Under the pieces are notes generated by a model. That model was not told where the DNA came from, made no database searches, and was given only the letters and a program-made list of their open reading frames with translations. DNA of 64,000 nt, taken from assembly GCF_000204055.1 (NCBI RefSeq), contig NW_006768804.1, positions 150,374 to 214,373 of the forward strand. The letters run 5' to 3'. Made by a program: the position numbers and the translations under genes. The DNA is from Melampsora larici-populina 98AG31. Lineage: Eukaryota > Basidiomycota > Pucciniomycetes > Pucciniales > Melampsoraceae. This document shows, piece by piece, positions 12,481 to 24,156 of this stretch. Each line of letters opens with the position of its first letter. Position 1 is the stretch's first letter.

Positions 12481-12496
12481 CGCTGGGCTCATAACC
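12481..12496 (-). other. Primer-binding site matching the initiator tRNA-Met anticodon arm
   Basis: Directly inside the 5' LTR the plus strand reads cgctgggctcataacc, ending at the base before the LTR. This contains gggctcataacc, the anticodon (CAT) stem-loop of eukaryotic initiator tRNA-Met, with its 3' end facing the LTR as a primer would. Priming by a 5' half-tRNA cut in the anticodon loop is established for Drosophila copia and its relatives; use of that mechanism here is inference. Confidence 0.8.
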
Positions 12497-12839
12497 TGTT
12501 GAAACTGTCAGAGCAGGGAATGATAAGGTTCAGAACAAAACCTATGAACTATCAAAGTTCCCTCAAATCAGAGTTAACTCACCTTCACACCCAAGAATGA
12601 TTAGAATATCTTGGATGAAGAAGGGAGACTCATCTTCGATGCTCTTCGAGGTTTGTCATTAAACTTCTTAGCGGTACTTAGGTTAATTATGATGACAAGT
12701 TATACATATGGTATGACACGTGAAACAAGCTACATAATGTGATAATGAGAGTAAATGAGATATGAAATATAAGACATATAGTTAATATCAGTCATGTAAT
12801 GAAAATGAAACGTAACAGGTATTACACTATACTTCAACA
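12497..12839 (-). repeat. 5' LTR of the copia element
   Basis: A 343-bp repeat with TG...CA ends (tgttgaaac to cttcaaca on the plus strand). It is flanked inside by the primer-binding site and outside by the target duplication. Because the element is on the minus strand, this is the LTR that would carry the active promoter. Confidence 0.9.
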
Positions 12840-12844
12840 ATGTC
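12840..12844 (+). repeat. Target site duplication ATGTC, right copy
   Basis: Matches the five bases at 6941-6945. The same ATG opens a 79-codon frame (12840-13079) that I do not regard as a gene. Confidence 0.9.
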
Positions 12845-14606
12845 TTCAGATACACCACCTGACTCAATTATTTTTCCAGATCTTCCTCCAAGCAAAACTC
12901 ACTTTGGTCTGAATTCAAATAAATCAATTAGATTTGAAAGATCATCACTCAAACTTTTTCATTTTGTCTTTTCACAATCATGTTCTCAGTTTGTGATTGT
13001 TAGAGATCAATCTGGTATTAGACAGCAATTTTCAAGGCAGTCACTTTTGGGTCAGAAATTGTTTTTAATCATTCGCTAGACATTATATCTCTGAAGTGGC
13101 AAACATTTTGATAGTTCATGTGATTGTTTCATCAATAAGTATTGTTTATTCTTGAACAAAACTCAAAGTCCAAGTGGTCAGTTTGTTTAGAGATGGTGGT
13201 TTCTGTTAGATCAAAATCCAAAAGTGTTGGTGTACAATTGACTTAGTGTTAAAATTTGAATCAAAAATGTAGTTAAGAATTAAGATAGAAGAAGACATTA
13301 GGAAAAGGTTAAAATCAAGTAATTGGAATAGACAAATGATGAAAAGGATTTACAAGAGAAAACCCCAACCAAATCAATCTTTTCACATGCCTTTGATCAA
13401 GAAATCTCTTTTATAGTAAAACTTGTATTTACCAAATTTACTTTCTCTTTCCCTTGATTTTGAAATGAGAAAGTAAGTACCTATTGACTTTTATGATCTA
13501 TAATCATATAATGACTATCTGCCCATTAAATGTTATATTTTAATCTTTTGTTCTCAGTTATCCATAAGACCACTTGAGCTCATCTTCCTCATTTTCTTTT
13601 GAACTCCTACGTCCTCTTTTCTGACATTGCTGAACCACATCACAGGTCAGCAAGTCTTCCTAAGAGCTAGGAGCTGTTACCGTCTATCTAACACATATAT
13701 ATAACTATCTTTACCAGATCCTCATCACAGGTTAAAGTAAGGGTATTCCAAGACACTTGGAAATTTTCAATAAGTTCAACCAATTCATGTGGTTTAATCA
13801 GTTGTTCTGATGGTTTTTAAAGTTCTGAAATGAGTGTGACTGCTGTTGAATATGCTACAGTTTCAGTTTTGGTTTTGTTTTGAAAGCCTTGGTTGTTCCC
13901 ATTTGAGACAGGCTAATTAACAGCAGTCATAAACTTGATGATTGGAGGTGACAAGTCAAGGGTTGTTGTTGTTGAATGGGAATGCAATGTGTGAGGATGT
14001 GTGGTATGAGGTGTGAGGTATGAGGTGTGACCAAACTGTTGTTTAGTTCAGAGATCAAAACAGAAATCAGTGCCGAATCTGTTGGCTCATGGGTTCAAAC
14101 CTGAGTCTTTGTTCCCAGTTTCCCAGTTTTGCAACTACAGCCAAAAAGGGTGACTTGTGAAACTGGGAAACTGAAAAAAACTTGGGTTTTGAAATCCCCT
14201 AATTACATACATGTGTTTAAGTGGCTGTTGACACTGAGCCTATATTTTAGTAGTACATATGGTACTGTTAGCCTGTGGTCCTGTAATCAGGGCTCAGGGC
14301 TGACAACAACACCTCAAGTAATTCTTGTTGTTATATTTGTGAGTCATGTCCCATCCCACACAAGTCCCCTACCAAGTGAGGGGACTCTTGAGTAATGAGT
14401 CCTTGTGATGTGCCAACACGGAGTGAATAGATTGTAATGTGTGTCTACTCACTTGGCAAGTCCTTTACCGTGCCAATACTTGCAGACAAGGCCATAGCGA
14501 GTCCTGTATTCAGGGCGTACTCAAACCTCAGTCACAGTCTTAGTATTGTACTCTAACTGTAACTCATGTATATTGGTACTCAATCAGAGTACCCCAGGCA
14601 GCACAG
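12845..14606. other. Non-coding stretch between the copia element and a fold-back element
   Basis: No supported gene. The sequence is AT-rich with short frames on both strands, none with a recognisable motif. The stretch near 13,975-14,030 repeats words such as gtgtgaggtatgaggtgtgagg, a short degenerate local repeat. Confidence 0.35.
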
Positions 14607-14801
14607 CCAACATGGATGCCTTGGATTGAAAAATTTGAGGTATCATTGGATTGAAAACCTCAGACAGAATCTTTCCAAGGTTTTGATCCGAGGTGTTTTT
14701 TTGCACCAAAAGATATCTCAGATCAAAACCTCAGACAAGATTGTCTGAGAGTTTATATCCAATGATGCCTCATATTTTTCAATTCAAGGCATCTATGTTG
14801 G
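14607..14801. repeat. 195-bp fold-back (MITE-like) element
   Basis: The left end ccaacatggatgccttgg is matched in reverse complement by the right end ccttgaattcaaggcat-type sequence finishing atctatgttgg. The two arms stay alignable for about 90 bases each with scattered mismatches, leaving almost no loop. The element has no coding capacity. I see no clear target duplication. The transcript would fold into a long hairpin. Confidence 0.75.
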
Positions 14802-16210
14802 CGGTGTGGGTGGCTGGTGTAGATATTGCTAATAAACATGTGTAATCCTACTTTAATCAACGGAACCCAACTCAGTGACTGTTCATCTAGAACCAATCTT
14901 CTTAGCACATGATGACCACCAGGAAGAGAAGTCTAGGGTTTGTGTGCTAAAAAGATAGGTTGTAATATAATGAATTACAAAGGTGAATCAGAGTTATATT
15001 GGACTAGAGCTATGCATGCTAAGATATTGAATTACACATGCTCCAGAAGAGCTATAGAGTTGCTGAAGAGAGCAAAAGATAAAAAAGAATTGTCTTCACA
15101 GCTTCCATAAGAGGGTATTGGGAGGTTTGTTTTGTCTGAGAGGTTGAGTTTGGTGACTGGAGATAACCCCAGCAAAACTTGATTGGGTATTGGGCCAAAT
15201 TTGCCGGTATGGGACAAGCCCCCCTCTGCAAGCTCCAGGGGATGCATGTGGTTCATGGGGCTCTTTTTAAGCTAGACCAACAGCAGGGCTATTGTCCCTT
15301 GCTATTATGGCCCACAATACCACTAACTGCAGGACCTGGTCAGTTAAAGGCCTTAGCTTAGCTGTACATATCCATGCTGAAGATTATGTGCTATCTTAGA
15401 AGCACAAAATTGCTGAGCTAAGGCACCACTCAGAATTAACATAGCTTAGCCAAGCCACCATTGCTCATAGCATGGTTGCCCACATCAAGAAAATGATAAC
15501 ACCAGATCAAGTAGCTCTACACCTCTCATCATAGCCCTATTAAGAAACCCAATGCAATCACCAATCAATCCTCTGAAAAAATTATCTGGATCAGGCTGAG
15601 AAGTCACTTCCAGGGTGTAATTGTGCAAGACATTTCAAAAGGGGTTCAACTTTTCAAAAACATGAATTTTGTAAAAGAAGAAGCATCCATAAGACTAATT
15701 CAATTTCACTTTAAAAAATAAATCATAATCAATAAAAGGTAAAGAGATAAGAGAAAAAAAGATACTGGTTCTAATTCTTTTAAAATCTACCCTACAAAAA
15801 AAGGACACATCAATACTTTAAAAAAAGGTAGAGAAAGATAAGATTGATATGTCTATGAAGATAGTGAGAGAAATTGAATAAGCTTTGGATAGAGGAGGTT
15901 AAGACGAGATAAGAGTAAAAGATAAAAACAAACTGTTTTTTGAAGAGTGAGAATTTGATTGAGATAGACTTAGAAGAAAAGGATGATAAAGAGAAAAGTT
16001 GATCTGTTTGTTAAAGAGAAGAGAGAAGAGTAATAGAGAAAACTTTATTGATGCTTGACAAAAGCAGAAAGAGAAAAAGAAACATACATATTATATAGAT
16101 CTATATGTATATTTATGTGTAGATATACATCATTTCCTGAACTACTAGAAGAATAAACCTCTAGAACCAAAGGTAGGTTAAATCAAATTAAAAGGGAAAT
16201 ATAAAAAACT
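14802..16210. other. Non-coding stretch ending in a purine-rich tract
   Basis: No supported gene. From about 15,715 to 16,085 the plus strand is dominated by A and G (runs such as gagataagagaaaaaaag), so the strand that the neighbouring minus-strand gene transcribes is pyrimidine-rich. This probably represents the 3' untranslated region and downstream sequence of the heparinase-like gene. Confidence 0.35.
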
Positions 16211-19053
16211 TTAATGTGAAGTTAAACTCCAAGATGTCAATGGTACAGTATTAGGATTCGAATTAGCTTGATATCCTTTAGTGGACCATTGAGGTGTAAA
16301 TAAGACGATCACAGTTGCACTTCCAGTCGGAATATCAATCGTTAAGACTGAAACACCAGGATTAGGTAAATCAGGTGATCCAGATGGTAATGGAGGAGAA
16401 GTTGCAAGTCGAACAGGTTGTGCCGTGGTAAATTTCGCATCGGCAGGTGATTGAATGGTGGCTATCATGGTCTTTCCATTTAAATCAAGATCTAAAACGA
16501 TGCAGTTGATTTCACAAAGTCAGTCTGTTGATCAAATCCACCTTGCTTATAGCAGCAAAACTCACGAGCTGTTTTGCCATCAGTTGGATACGTGGTGGTT
16601 GCGTTGGTGTGCATACGCCATTGAGAAGGGCCAGTTGCACCAGTAATCTCATCTTGTATCAAGACTTGTGTTCTTCCATTCAACAGTCTTACACCTCTCA
16701 AAACAGATGTCCCATTATAAGCAGTACTGAGATCAGTGATCCAATAAGCAGTCGATTGACCCGAGTTGATGTTGAAATTGATATTATCTTGAGACTCCCC
16801 AGTACTTTCAAACTTGGAAACCGTACTGACCGAACCTGGACTCTGGTTCATACCATTCATCAGAATCGTATTTTGACCTTCAGTACGACACCTGTAGTAT
16901 AGCCAACGTTTACTCGCTGCACCTTCCGATGAGAAATAACCGTCTCCGAGATAATCGTTCTGACATAAATGACCAGCCCATCGTTCACCAAGCGCGTCAA
17001 GTGTGAAAGTTCCAGCGTCTAAGAAACCATGGGTCTGATGCCCAGTAAGGTTTCCAGATTTAGCAGACACAAACAACCCAGTGGTATCTGTCCATGAGGA
17101 GCGCATCGATACCCATGCATCACTTGGGTCACTGAAACTGTGGTCAAGGGGTAGGCCCACATACCATCCTCCAGTGACTTGAGGATTGTACCAGAACATA
17201 CTAAGTGGGTCTGGAGAGTCGGCTCGATCACGCTGGTAGAGTGTATAACGAGGAACTGTTCAAAAGAAACGGTCATGAGGAACCAAACGCGGGAAAACAG
17301 TGAGAAATCATCTCACTAACCTCCAAATTGATCACCATAGAACAAGAGGGGATTGGCTGATGCGGTAAACTTATTTGGTCCACAGTCACCAGTGTTGGCT
17401 TTGTCTGTTAGTCATCAAAGGATCAAAGTTGAATGCAGCGGGCCTAAGTGACTATCATACGGCACGGAAGGATAAAATAATTGAACTGACAGGTGTTACC
17501 GTAGACATACATGTGGTAAAGCCCACTGAGATTGAATGCCGGATTAGCCGAGAGAAGTTGCTGAGTAGAACCGGTAGCGGTCAAGAGAGCTGAAGCCATC
17601 TGAGCATGACCTTGAGATCCAAAGTACCTGATTTACAAAAAAAGTTGGTCAATCAGTCATGAGTTAGGAGGCTGAATGACACAGAGAAGCATTTCTGCGG
17701 GCTCACCAGTAATCGGATGTCTCACTCCAAGTCCCGTCAGGAGAAACAGCATTGACACAATTGGTGGAGGCAGACTGAAGAGCAAGTGGTAACAGTTTGG
17801 CAGCGGTACCAGTAGGGTCATCGTTCATGACAGCGAGCGAACCGATAACCATTCCACCATTGGTGACACAATTCCAATTGCCGTTGGTAGTCAAGAACCA
17901 AGCATTGGTAGAGTGTGACTCGATACCTTTCTGAAGTCCCAGATTGATGATAGACCACATGATTGCAGTTCCTGACCAATTTGAAATCGCTCGTCAGTGA
18001 TTTGAATGGTAAAGAGGAATCTAAAAACCATTGGCTTACTTTGATCAGCTGTCCAGGCCTCGTACATCCAATCATACGCAATTGAAAAACCAACGGTGAA
18101 CTCGGCGACATCCAACCAATGACTTGATGATCGAATAGAGAAGAGAACCGTCATAAAACGTCAGACCAGGTAGCGAGTTATGTAGAGCATCGAGAACCGC
18201 AAGATATGAACAAAAAAGTTACGAACTCAGTATTCCAATTATTACCAGCTCTACCAAAGGGTTGAGTAGTATTTCCAGCAGCAGTTTGTAATTCTCTCCA
18301 AGCACGATCCACCCATTTAGTATCATTACTCATTCGATAAGCATAAGCCCAATGTTTAAGTCTTAATTGTACTTCACGACCAACATCAAGTACACCAGAA
18401 CCAGAATAACCACCATCGATTGAATAATTTGTAGGAGGTAAATTATAAAATGCAGTCGCGTTTGAAAAGATAGTAGAATTCCAAGCAGCTAGATAAGGAT
18501 CGATTTTGATAAGTGATGGTAAACGATTCCATCTATAAGTTGAAGCAAATAATCTTGGTCGATCTGAACGTATAGATTGAGATGATGGATCAGGTGAATT
18601 AGGATCTTGACCCCATCCTAAGTTTTCATTTGAAGAAAGTGATGGAGCACTATTATAGGCTGTATGAGCTGATAAAGGATATTGAGGTACACCATATGCA
18701 TTATAACCGGTAAAGAGAACTTGACTTGCATCTTTACCAGCATTAGCACCAGCACCAGTTGCGGCACCCGATGCTGCAGCAGCTGAATGAGTAGAAGAAC
18801 TAGAATGATGGGATCCCAGTACACCACCAAGAACAGCAGCGATAATGATAGCGATGACAGCTAAAGGCATACCAAACTTGAGCCAACTTGATTTTTTCTT
18901 CTTCTTCTGTTTTTCATTGGTAAAAACTTCATGCTGTAAATTAGGATTAGAAGAATTAAAAGCTTGATCATGTGGATCATCATCTGCTTGAGAATAATCG
19001 ACTTTTCCTAATGGTCTAGCTTGAGAATCCATGGATTGTTTTCGACCGTACAT
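16211..19053 (-). CDS. Membrane-anchored heparinase II/III-like protein
   Basis: Seven exons give 785 residues with every phase consistent: 18227-19053, 18040-18122, 17707-17971, 17500-17627, 17321-17404, 16566-17255 and 16211-16491. I chose the ATG at 19053 (MYGRK) over an upstream in-frame ATG at 19284 because an acidic, charged N-terminus then leads to a lysine-rich stop-transfer cluster and one transmembrane segment (LAVIAIIIAAVLGGVLG, near residue 80), giving a type II membrane protein with a Ser/Ala-rich stalk. The luminal or extracellular part contains HWLDVAEFTVGFSIAYDW and, later, HQTHGFLDAGTF, typical of heparinase II/III family (alginate/heparin lyase-like) proteins. Family members cleave acidic polysaccharides by elimination, but the substrate here is unknown. 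Intron 1 uses the less common donor gttcgt. Gene models with other intron 1 boundaries are possible. Confidence 0.8.
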
Positions 19054-19600
19054 GATGAAGATGAGATTTAAGAATGATGAAAAGTGAGAAAGATGATGAT
19101 GATGAGTTGAAGTGAAAGATTGATTTGATGAATGCCAGGTTTGGCTTGTAGGTTGATTTGTATCCAAGTGATGTTGAGAATGAAGCAATAGTGAGAATAT
19201 CGTTTGAGTTCGTGGATGTGTGATTAAAGAAATTCGAGCAAGTTTCCTTTTCTTGGCAATTAATTTGACGAACGGGATCTCCAATTTTGTGTTTATATCA
19301 GTTCAATCCACATTTGGGTGACTTTCTTCGATTATGTGTATGTACTTAGTTAAGTTCAGTTTTGGACCACTCTCAATGAATCCGATGGTTCAACTTCAAC
19401 TCATCATTCACTGACACCACTTTGATTTTGAAAACACGCCCTTCATTGAACATTTGCATCTAATCAAACAATGATATCCCCCTGATTCCCTGATATCTTC
19501 AAAATCATAATTTGACCGCCCAACAGAAATTCAAAATTTACATAACATCAAACTTCATGCTCTAGCTCAAGAGTGAGCTTGACTAAGAGCATCGCCATCG
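19054..19600. promoter_or_regulatory. Upstream region of the heparinase-like gene
   Basis: No coding signal. It contains the 5' untranslated region and promoter of the minus-strand gene that starts at 19053. I did not recognise specific binding sites. Confidence 0.3.
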
Positions 19601-19720
19601 TTGGCGTGCAAATACAGTCTTTTTCAAAAAGCTTGCCCAAATTTGCCCGCAAAACTTGAGCAATTTGGCGGTGAATTTGCGGCAAGCTTTTTGCAAACAA
19701 CTGTACATTGGTGCGCAAAT
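19601..19720. repeat. Short inverted-repeat element
   Basis: The left arm, about 19601-19637, contains caaaaagcttgcc, and the right arm, about 19681-19720, contains ggcaagctttttgcaa. The arms pair for roughly 38 bases with several mismatches and enclose a loop of about 43 bp. It has the form of a decayed small fold-back transposon. Confidence 0.55.
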
Positions 19721-22152
19721 AACCTGGTGGTGAGGCTATAAGCCAAAGAGTGAAATTTCTTTCCACCTTTTCATTTCCGTACGACAAGTTTGACAATCAT
19801 CAACTTTTGAATAAAACTGTCTGAAATTCTATTTGAACACACCGGTGTTTGAACATCATCATGAATTGTCATACTTACCCAGTCATCCGCCCGAATCCAG
19901 ATAGCCGGATTTCACAATGACAAGCGCTACCTTGGCGTTCCGGTCAAAATACTGCCGATATTTAATTTGATTCTTTCATATTCAGTAATTTTGCTATTTG
20001 GGGGTCAACCATATCCCTAGACTTCATGGCTGTGCAAAGTGTAAACACAGAAACATCCACAGTCGAGAGAGGTGGAGAGTAATTGAATAATTTGGGATAT
20101 TCAAAGAGTGGTGTGTTTAAAAGGTAAAGAGCCGGGAGCCTGAGGGTTCTTTTCAAACTTAAAGTCCAATCGTGATTTCGCAATGGGTTGGCTCCTCCCG
20201 AAGTTTATGTAGGTTCTCTTTCAAAATATGTATTCACGTAGTTCTCTTTTTCTCCTCAACACACACATCAAACTTATCTCTACCTTTTTTTGCCATCCAA
20301 TTTTATTTCAGTTAACAATCAACACTTAATCTTTAACTCTTACCTGGTCTTGTAACTCGATCAAAGCTTAAATAACGTATCACTCTATCTCTCTTCATGG
20401 AAAAATCATTTTATCTTTCTGCTTTCTTTTTCAAAAAAACCTCCTTTGTCTCTAGGTTTTTTTAAGAACATCATGTGTTTATATTGAGATTGAATTGGTT
20501 TTACGGATTTTTTCTATCTAAGAAAAGGAGCGGTGAAAGATTCTATACACGCGTGAGTCTAGTATCATCAAGATATTTAAAAAAGAGTACGCCCTTGTAC
20601 ATTAAAATGATTGTATTTGTACGTAGGTGCATGAAGCAAAGAAGTGTGTTTCAAAAGATGGGAACTACAAATTTGAAATATTTGAGATGAAATTTTAAAG
20701 TCCATGAAGATGAAAGAAGGCCCAATTTCTGTCAAAATCAAACTGACTGTCATCCTCCTCCTCTGACTAGCTCAGGGTCCGCCCGTGTTGAGAGTGGTTG
20801 TGTTGACTATTGAGCTAGCAATTTCTGACTATGAAGCGTGCCAAGCAATGTATACTCCAATTTTCTGGTGCTTTAAATTTGGCCTGAGCCACTTCAAAGC
20901 CAACCTCAAGTGCAGAGAAACTTGACACACAACCAGTTTGACATGAGATTCAAACTTCATAATTGGTTCATCTCAAGTGAGCGTGAAGTGCAGAGGTCAA
21001 GGCTCACTGCCTGAACAGGCTTCATATAAGCTCATCTACTGCACCATCCATGATATCTCTCTGTCGATCCTTTCCATAAGGCTTCACACAGATTACTTGC
21101 TGATGTCCTTGCACCACGTTGCAAATTTTAAAAAAATCATTCATCCTCAAATTGGCTGTATCTTCTTTGGTGTACCATGCGCATCTCAAATTTTTTACCA
21201 ACTAGGAAGCATACCATATGCTTACATGATCCAGAAGAGGAAGAGATATTAACCAATTCCTCAACCAGACATACTTCTTTTGATTTTGACTTCCTTGCTG
21301 ACCTGCTGTTTTGATTTGCTCAGCGTGTTACTAAAAGGATTAAATTTATGTCCTTTCCTAAGAGTAAGACCTACCCTCTCTGAATAATCCTTTCCTTTCT
21401 AGTCCACTGTCAGATCCAGCATATTTCATGATTGTTTTACACTCTTTTGTTCCTTTTGATCTTTACCATGGAGTACTCCTTGCTTCTAGTGACTCTGCTC
21501 TTTCCCCATATACTACTCATACTACCATACCCTGACTTTCCCATACAGTTTCCGTTCCACACTCTTGCGCGGAAGAAAGCGGGTAGAACCCTGTAGCCCA
21601 TACCACTGCATTTGTGTGGTGGGTGCTCATTGAGAAGCGCACGCTAGCTACATTTGAGGCCACAATGAAAGTTGTGTGCATGTGTTCACGAGCAAACAAA
21701 AGACAGGCACAGTCCGCCGGGCCCGTAGTGCTGCTTCCTCTTGGGATTTGAAGGAAAAGAAACAAGATATCAATTGGTATGAGGACCTGATCTCCCATAA
21801 AGTCTGAAAAGGAGCTTGACCCACCCAGTTCACATGATGAGTCTTTAGGGGGTCAGGTTCACAAGTTTATAAGATCTAATGAGGAACTTTGGTTTTGGGG
21901 AATCAATTATCTTTCTTGGATATACCATTAATCAGAATGAGTTATACATTCTATTAAGTTGAGAGTCAATTCTGTACGCAGTGTACAAAAAATAATTATT
22001 GAATTTACTTGAAACTGAAATCATCAACTTTGAATAGATTTTCAGCAAATGAACAAAATGATGAAACCTGATGTGTAGCACACTTTCATCTGACCAGCAC
22101 CGTAGGAATGGTGAGCAGTGAGGCCGGTAAGGTTCTTTTGCATTGATGTGAA
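19721..22152. other. Intergenic stretch without recognised genes
   Basis: About 2.4 kb of AT-rich sequence. Open frames are short, lack recognisable motifs, and occur on both strands. No tRNA or rRNA pattern was seen. Confidence 0.35.
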
Positions 22153-22422
22153 GTCAGGACCCCGGTATGCTCTTATAAGGGGTACAGATCCAAAAATGTG
22201 ACTTTTGAGCTCGCTCGGAAACTTGTCCCTGGCTTTACCCATAGCTTTAAGACAGGTTTAGTCTTTTTAATCAGCTGTATTGGACTTAGCAACTCTGAAA
22301 TTCAGGCAGAAACCGGTAAAATCCAAGAGAAAGCTGTTTAATCCCATATGTCGTATCTCCGCGCGAGCTCAAAAGTCACAATTCTAGATCTGTACCCTTC
22401 ATAGGAGCATACCGGGGTCCTG
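22153..22422. repeat. Inverted-repeat element with about 65-bp arms
   Basis: The arm at 22153-22218 reads gtcaggaccccggtatgctc and onward to gagctcgctcgg; the arm at 22359-22422 is its reverse complement with a few mismatches and a one- to two-base length difference. The loop is about 140 bp. It contains no gene and resembles a small non-autonomous transposon or the paired ends of one. The two neighbouring minus-strand frames are short and unrecognised. Confidence 0.7.
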
Positions 22423-23009
22423 TGAAGTCTGACTAACAGAGCTGTATTGTGTTGCATAGAGTTTATCTTAACAAACACACCTGATGGTGATCTCAAAAGA
22501 TTACCCATCTAGTTCTGAGTTTTCTGTACCGCGGATGAGGTACTCGAATGAGGTTGAGGGTATGATGAATCTGTTATCAGATCTCATAACAAGAATGAGC
22601 TCCAAATCATATATAAATGCATAAAATTGAATCATGTACATGAAATAGATTCAAAACATTCAACAGAAGAGATGCAAAGTGAGAAAAAAGGAAGACACAC
22701 ACATTGAAAAGACATGAATCAAGAGTAAATTGATCGCACATATCATGAGAAATATAAAGAATGATTTCAATCTTTTTGTAAATATCTCTCAATCAAATCC
22801 TTAAAGAAAACTCCAATACCTAATCCTGAAACAGATTTACTCTACTTCATTATACATCATCATACAGATCAGGTAAAGGAGGAAAAAATTGAAAACAACA
22901 AGTTTGTTGAAGAAGAAGATGAAGATGAGGATCGAAAAAAGGGAAAGAAAAACAAGATAAGAGAACTAGAAGAAGAAGAAGACAATATACATGATGTAAC
23001 AAGAGAATT

Positions 23010-23982
23010 TCATGAAGAAGAAGAACCAGCTGGACCAGCTAATGCACCTTCGTCTACCCAACTCGCTTCTACTGTTGCTCGAACCTTTTTAATATAATCC
23101 TTCATATTATCACGATAAAGATTAGCTGCTTCAGAATTGGCAGGCCTAATAAAACCCAAACAAACACAGGCAAACAAAACATCTTCTTTTAACTTGTAGT
23201 TTTCAATAAGTTTTTGAGAAGAAAGGTTTTGACATACGAATTTGGATTAGGGTCATGTAACAGTGATTGAACAGATGTTAAGATTGCTGCAACATCATAA
23301 GTTGGTGACCAACGGTTTTGTAGAATATCTAAACAAAGTTCTCCATTGGCGTAAACGTTTGGATGAAACATCTTGGACAAGAATTTCACTGTCGGAGCTG
23401 ATTTTTTCTCAAACAAAACAAAAGGAATATAAAAGAATAAGTTATGAACCGATCAGAATCTTTGAGTCTTATTCTTGAAGATTTTATCAATTTGGGTTAT
23501 GTAGAAGGCGATTGAACTTACGTTTGTTCGGATAAGATTCATCAAAAGTAAGTATAAGTCGGAAGGTACCATCTTCAAATGGCGTATCGGCTATGATATG
23601 AAAAAAGGGATTGATAGTCAATACGGAGCACTTCAGTTGATCACCAAGCTTTGATGGTATTCTCAAGTATATCGTCTTTGAGATGAATACTCAACCGAGT
23701 GGTATGAGATTCGATAGAGTATGTAGGGGGAATCTTTGATTTTGAAATGAATCTTGAAGCGCGCACCCGGACCAAAGATAACAGCATTCCAAATCATAAT
23801 ATTGTCGGGACATGGTGCACCACTAATTCCTCCTGGAGGATCTGATGAAAGGCGTTTGAAATCACGAATCAATCTTCTTCTAGACGCTGTAGACTGGAAT
23901 TGATTCAATAGAAGAAATGAGCCATCAGGATCATTGTGATAAAAGGTAATCGATTGCTGCATGAAAAAGGAGAACTTACCAT
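23010..23982 (-). CDS. UBC2: RAD6/UBC2-type ubiquitin-conjugating enzyme E2
   Basis: Five exons give 164 residues: 23980-23982 (only the ATG), 23767-23893, 23522-23590, 23238-23397 and 23010-23145. The product starts [16 protein letters not shown] and contains the E2 core with [18 protein letters not shown] and the active-site cysteine in [17 protein letters not shown], followed by [14 protein letters not shown]. The length and the conserved N-terminus are those of RAD6 rather than other E2s. In yeast, RAD6 works with RAD18 on PCNA in postreplication repair, with BRE1 on histone H2B, and with UBR1 in N-end-rule turnover; it acts in nucleus and cytosol. The C-terminal tail here is short and neutral, ending in alanine, glycine and serine, unlike the acidic yeast tail. 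An in-frame upstream ATG at 24156 could add 58 residues. Confidence 0.93.
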
Positions 23983-24026
23983 TCTGGAGTTTTGAGGCTT
24001 GAGATTGAGAATGGGATTGCTATGAC

Positions 24027-24062
<36 letters not shown>
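24027..24062 (-). repeat. GAT/ATC microsatellite in the RAD6 leader
   Basis: Twelve copies of the triplet lie just upstream of the RAD6 start codon. On the transcribed strand it reads cat repeats, which form a run of 12 histidine codons in the frame opened by an upstream ATG at 24156. That frame continues into the RAD6 start without a stop. Confidence 0.9.
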
Positions 24063-24065
<3 letters not shown>

Positions 24066-24156
24066 TTGGATGGTTCAAGCTTGGTGATAAGGAGTGAGAG
24101 AAAAGAGAATTAATGTATTGGTTAGGAGAACCAAAAAAGGAAATCAAAGGTTCCAA

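Larger units (their letters stand above)
6946..12839 (-). mobile_element. Full-length Ty1/copia LTR retrotransposon
   Basis: All expected parts are present on the minus strand. There is a 5' LTR (12497-12839), a primer-binding site (12481-12496), one gag-pol reading frame (12375 to 7579), a polypurine tract (about 7556-7567, read as GAAATAGGGGGGA on the minus strand), a 3' LTR (6946-7555) and 5-bp target duplications on both sides. The shared 334-bp part of the two LTRs (7222-7555 against 12506-12839) appears identical on reading, which points to a recent insertion. Two oddities: the 3' LTR is 267 bp longer than the 5' LTR, and the coding frame has one internal TGA. Confidence 0.93.

Noticed and set aside
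12840..13079. A 79-codon open frame starting at the edge of the copia element
   Set aside because: Its ATG lies in the target duplication and the protein has no recognisable motif or splice partners; it is probably chance.
14085..14120. A B-box-like sequence, gggttcaaacctg, suggesting a tRNA or SINE
   Set aside because: No matching A-box, acceptor stem or cloverleaf could be formed around it.
19053..19284. Upstream in-frame ATG giving 77 more residues in the heparinase-like protein
   Set aside because: The extension is rich in histidine and serine, has no domain-like composition, and would put the membrane segment unusually far from the N-terminus.
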